From the NCBI GenBank assembly GCA_018267545.1, contig JAFDYG010000490.1, positions 1-64,000 of the forward strand: a stretch of 64,000 nucleotides of DNA, read 5' to 3'. The notes beneath the pieces were generated by a model. It was not told where the DNA came from. It saw nothing but the letters and a program-made list of their open reading frames with translations, and ran no database searches. The first letter of the stretch is position 1; the number at the start of each line of letters is the position of its first letter. The translations under genes were made by a program, and so were the position numbers. This stretch comes from Bacteroidota bacterium (lineage in GTDB: Bacteria > Bacteroidota > Bacteroidia > Chitinophagales > Chitinophagaceae). Below, piece by piece: positions 61,518 through 64,000 of the stretch.

Positions 61518-64000
61518 TCACGGCCTGACCAATTGCACCGGACCATTGTTCTTAACTGCTACTATCAGAAGCCCGGCGGCCGTCTTTACGGATGTAATAT
61601 TACGAATATCTCCCATCATGGACAACCTTATCCCTTCATTCGCGACAGGAACGAAGCTTCCCCTCGCAGATCTTTTTAGCAAAATTCCCATGCCTGCATC
61701 CAAAGGGCCCTGCTGCGCACGTAAAGGATAAAAATTCCCGGCCAGCAACAAATCCTGCAAGCCATCTCCATCGAAATCTCTGACCACAATACCGTTGACC
61801 GGGCTCATCTGAGCCTCTACCGGCAAGGCCTCCGGCCGAAACCGCTTCCCATCCCGACGCAACAGCAAAGACCTCATCTCCTGAATAGAAACCGTCTTCC
61901 CCGTCGCCAATTGCTCCGCCGTAAACAAGTCCGTCAGCTGCGCGTCGGCATAGTCCGCGTATCTGCTAAACTTTTTTTGCAGCACAGGCATTTGATCGAA
62001 TAATTCATCCCGCGTACAATAAGGATAGCTCTTCCCATCTTTATAATAACAAAGCATCGGATCCATCACCCCATCCTTATCGAAGTCTCCATAGGTAATC
62101 GTCAAAGGCGTCGACGGCCCCGCCTGAAACTGCGTGTTGAGACCTAGATTACCGGCAATGATATCATCACCCACAGCCGCCAGTCTGCACCACCATCCCC
62201 GCGTCGAATCCAGCCCATATTCCTTGGTTTGATTAACCAGCTTCCCTGTATGATTCTCAAAGACCGAAACCGGCATAAAGGGCCCCGCGACGACCAGGTC
62301 CATCCAACCGTCCTTATTCAAATCCATCCACAATGCATCCGCCACCATCCCGCAATCCGCTAGCGATACATCCTTTTCAAATCGAATCTGGCCTCCTTTG
62401 CTCCTATTCTTCAAGATCATGCTCTCCGGAGGAGCCGGGAACAACCCCGGCTGAACATATCCACCCACAAACAAATCGGGCAATCCATCCTTATCGATAT
62501 CGGCCGCCCGCACACAAGACCCGCTGACCACCTCCGCAGGCAACGCATCCACCAACAATCGAAAATGCCCCTTCCCGTCATTTTGAAAGAACCGGTCCTG
62601 GTAATGCTTGTCGTTCAACGGATAGTCCGCACCCCCACTCACCAGGTAAAGATCGAGGTCCCCATCGCCATCCGCATCGAAAAGCAACGCATCCGAATTC
62701 GTATATTCCTTCGACTGATTCCAGGGCTGATCGGCCGCCAAAACAAACTTCCCCTCTTTCGTCTGCAAATACAGCTGGCTTTCATAACCCGCAGACGCAC
62801 CGATAAACAAGTCCTCCAATCCATCTCCATTGACATCTCCCTTTGCGACCGACGGACCTGTCTTCGACACCTGAAAAGGCAACAAAGGCGAAATCTTGAA
62901 ATCGATAGTCGGCGCCTGACTATGCACAAACTTCACTCCGCTACCGGCCGTCACATCTCGAAAACCCGATACGACTTTACTACTCCCATCAGGCAACACA
63001 TTCCCCTCTCTTTCATCCAACACCAGCAACGTATCCGCTCTTACTTCTTTCATACTTATCACTTTTCCTGACGGCCACCTGACTACCAACGACGCGACAC
63101 TATCCCCCCCCAACCCCACATGCATCACAGGATCAACCGAGGACTGAAATCCCCTCGATGTATACTCCTCTTGCTCCTGCGACAAATGCGCCGAGACAAC
63201 CGAAACCTTCGCTCCCATACCAAACGTATTCTTCCCTTCTCCCCTCAGCTGCAAACGTAGGTAATGCCCTCCGGCCCCATTATTCCGATACACCATCACC
63301 CCATCATTCAAATTATTGACCACCAAATCCAAATCCCCATCATTATCCAAATCCGCATAAACAGCCCCGTCGTGAATCCCCTTCCCCGTTATTCCCCACT
63401 CCTTCGTCACATCGGTAAAGCCCAGCTCGTGATTATTCCGGAACATGTAATTCGTCAACGGCGTCGACGGCATATCCTGCAACAGCTTCCACATCTCTTT
63501 CTTGTCCCCACCTACTTCCTTGTAGTTCGAAGAATAACCCGAAGTATATTTTACAAAGTCGAGATTGGTGATATCCCTTAGTATCCCATTCGAAACAAAA
63601 AGATCCTTCCACCCATCATTATCGAAGTCCGCAAACAAAGGCGCCCAGCTCCAATCCGTAGCCGACACCCCCGCTAGCTGCCCCACTTCGCTAAAAACAG
63701 GCATCCCGCTGCTATCCACTCCCCGGTTCAGCTGTAGCGTATTGCGCATTTGCTGATGCCCCAGGCCATGATCCACCCGCATCGTATACTTGTCATATGT
63801 ATCCGCACCCCGCAACAGCTTCTGCCGGTGATTGCTTTCCGGCAACATATCCAGCACCATGATATCCGGAAGGCCGTCATTGTTATAATCCGCAATATCC
63901 GACCCCATCGCAAATTCGGATAGATGCCCCACCGCCTTGTCCAATACCTCGCGAAAAGTCCCATCGTGATTATTCAGGTATAGAAAATCCCGCTCGTCAT
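61518..64000 (-). CDS. FG-GAP/VCBS repeat protein with ASPIC/UnbV domain (CRTAC1-like), 5' end outside window
   Basis: The frame is open to the window edge (about 827 codons visible); an apparent start at 63944 is only an internal TTG. Repeated calcium-binding propeller turns occur throughout: DYNNDGLPDIMVLDM, DFDNDGWKDLFVSNG, DLDNDGDLDLVVNNL, DVNGDGLEDLFIG, DADGDGDLDLYLVSGG, DIDKDGLPDLFVGG, DFDKDGVMDPML and DFDGDGLQDLLLAGN. The segment from HYLRLQLRGEGKNTFGMGAKVSV to VVRWPSGKV is an ASPIC/UnbV domain. In Bacteroidota such exported proteins commonly lie in SusCD-type loci, with a role perhaps in binding. Function unknown. It is on the same strand as the sigma factor 10 bp downstream and probably belongs to a transcript that begins outside the window. 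Confidence 0.9.
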   Translation of the reverse strand, partial: DERDFLYLNNHDGTFREVLDKAVGHLSEFAMGSDIADYNNDGLPDIMVLDMLPESNHRQKLLRGADTYDKYTMRVDHGLGHQQMRNTLQLNRGVDSSGMPVFSEVGQLAGVSATDWSWAPLFADFDNDGWKDLFVSNGILRDITNLDFVKYTSGYSSNYKEVGGDKKEMWKLLQDMPSTPLTNYMFRNNHELGFTDVTKEWGITGKGIHDGAVYADLDNDGDLDLVVNNLNDGVMVYRNNGAGGHYLRLQLRGEGKNTFGMGAKVSVVSAHLSQEQEEYTSRGFQSSVDPVMHVGLGGDSVASLVVRWPSGKVISMKEVRADTLLVLDEREGNVLPDGSSKVVSGFRDVTAGSGVKFVHSQAPTIDFKISPLLPFQVSKTGPSVAKGDVNGDGLEDLFIGASAGYESQLYLQTKEGKFVLAADQPWNQSKEYTNSDALLFDADGDGDLDLYLVSGGADYPLNDKHYQDRFFQNDGKGHFRLLVDALPAEVVSGSCVRAADIDKDGLPDLFVGGYVQPGLFPAPPESMILKNRSKGGQIRFEKDVSLADCGMVADALWMDLNKDGWMDLVVAGPFMPVSVFENHTGKLVNQTKEYGLDSTRGWWCRLAAVGDDIIAGNLGLNTQFQAGPSTPLTITYGDFDKDGVMDPMLCYYKDGKSYPYCTRDELFDQMPVLQKKFSRYADYADAQLTDLFTAEQLATGKTVSIQEMRSLLLRRDGKRFRPEALPVEAQMSPVNGIVVRDFDGDGLQDLLLAGNFYPLRAQQGPLDAGMGILLKRSARGSFVPVANEGIRLSMMGDIRNITSVKTAAGLLIVAVKNNGPVQLVRP

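Noticed and set aside
63944-64000. Apparent start of the FG-GAP gene at 63944
   Set aside because: The codon is TTG and the frame continues to the window edge with a further propeller-type segment (YLNNHDGTF), so the gene begins outside.
1-64000. Genomic island, prophage or CRISPR array
   Set aside because: I found no integrase, transposase, tRNA-linked repeat, phage gene or regularly spaced repeat; composition and coding style look even.

Overview
The window reads as chromosomal DNA of a Bacteroidota bacterium, most likely of the family Chitinophagaceae. The evidence is a SusC/SusD pair with its own ECF sigma factor and FecR/DUF4974 anti-sigma factor, an HmuY-type haem lipoprotein, DUF6686 and DUF4097 proteins, few Shine-Dalgarno sequences, and several TAnnTTTG boxes, the -7 element of this phylum. 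Base composition looks even throughout. I see no tRNA, rRNA, CRISPR array, insertion sequence or prophage, and no gap between genes longer than about 210 bp.

Region 1 (1-4.7 kb) is a haem-uptake operon on the minus strand: TonB-dependent receptor, HmuY lipoprotein, HmuT binding protein and HmuU permease (cut by the window edge). A small Cys-rich DUF6686 gene is divergent from it. The hmuY-hmuT junction holds three stem-loops, one of them bracketed by a 10-bp direct repeat.

Region 2 (4.7-23.3 kb) is a run of mostly exported or membrane proteins, each with its own promoter: a secreted protein of unknown function, a DUF218 (YdcF/SanA-like) protein, a GH18 endo-glycosidase lipoprotein of Endo F/H type, an S53 sedolisin, a YeiH-type transporter, a decayed YhcG nuclease, an M28 peptidase, a penicillin-acylase-type amidohydrolase, FdhD with a YdeP-type molybdoenzyme, an S10 carboxypeptidase and a Tat-exported phospholipase C.

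Region 3 (23.4-30.0 kb) is a red-light signalling operon of four overlapping or closely spaced genes: haem oxygenase (makes biliverdin), a phytochrome consisting only of the photosensory module, a 1383-residue CheB-CheR-PAS-histidine kinase, and a single-domain response regulator. A near-perfect 33-bp dyad lies in its promoter region.

Region 4 (30.0-44.8 kb) holds an SMP-30-like protein, a MarR regulator, an SGNH hydrolase overlapping an esterase, two VOC proteins flanking an exported SAM-hydrolase-like protein and an AraC regulator, a tricorn-like S41 protease, an AI-2E family permease, a second M28 peptidase, a DUF4097 repeat protein and a MacB/FtsX-type permease.

Region 5 (44.8-64.0 kb) is a polysaccharide utilisation locus on the minus strand: FG-GAP/UnbV protein (cut by the window edge), ECF sigma, FecR, SusC with STN domain, SusD, GH89 alpha-N-acetylglucosaminidase, a 1796-residue GH35-GH92-LamG fusion, and GH95 alpha-L-fucosidase. 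The enzyme set (GlcNAc, galactose, mannose, fucose) suggests a complex animal-, fungal- or plant-type glycan rather than a storage polysaccharide. The double-glycosidase fusion is the most unusual gene in the window. The phytochrome operon with its split sensor is second.
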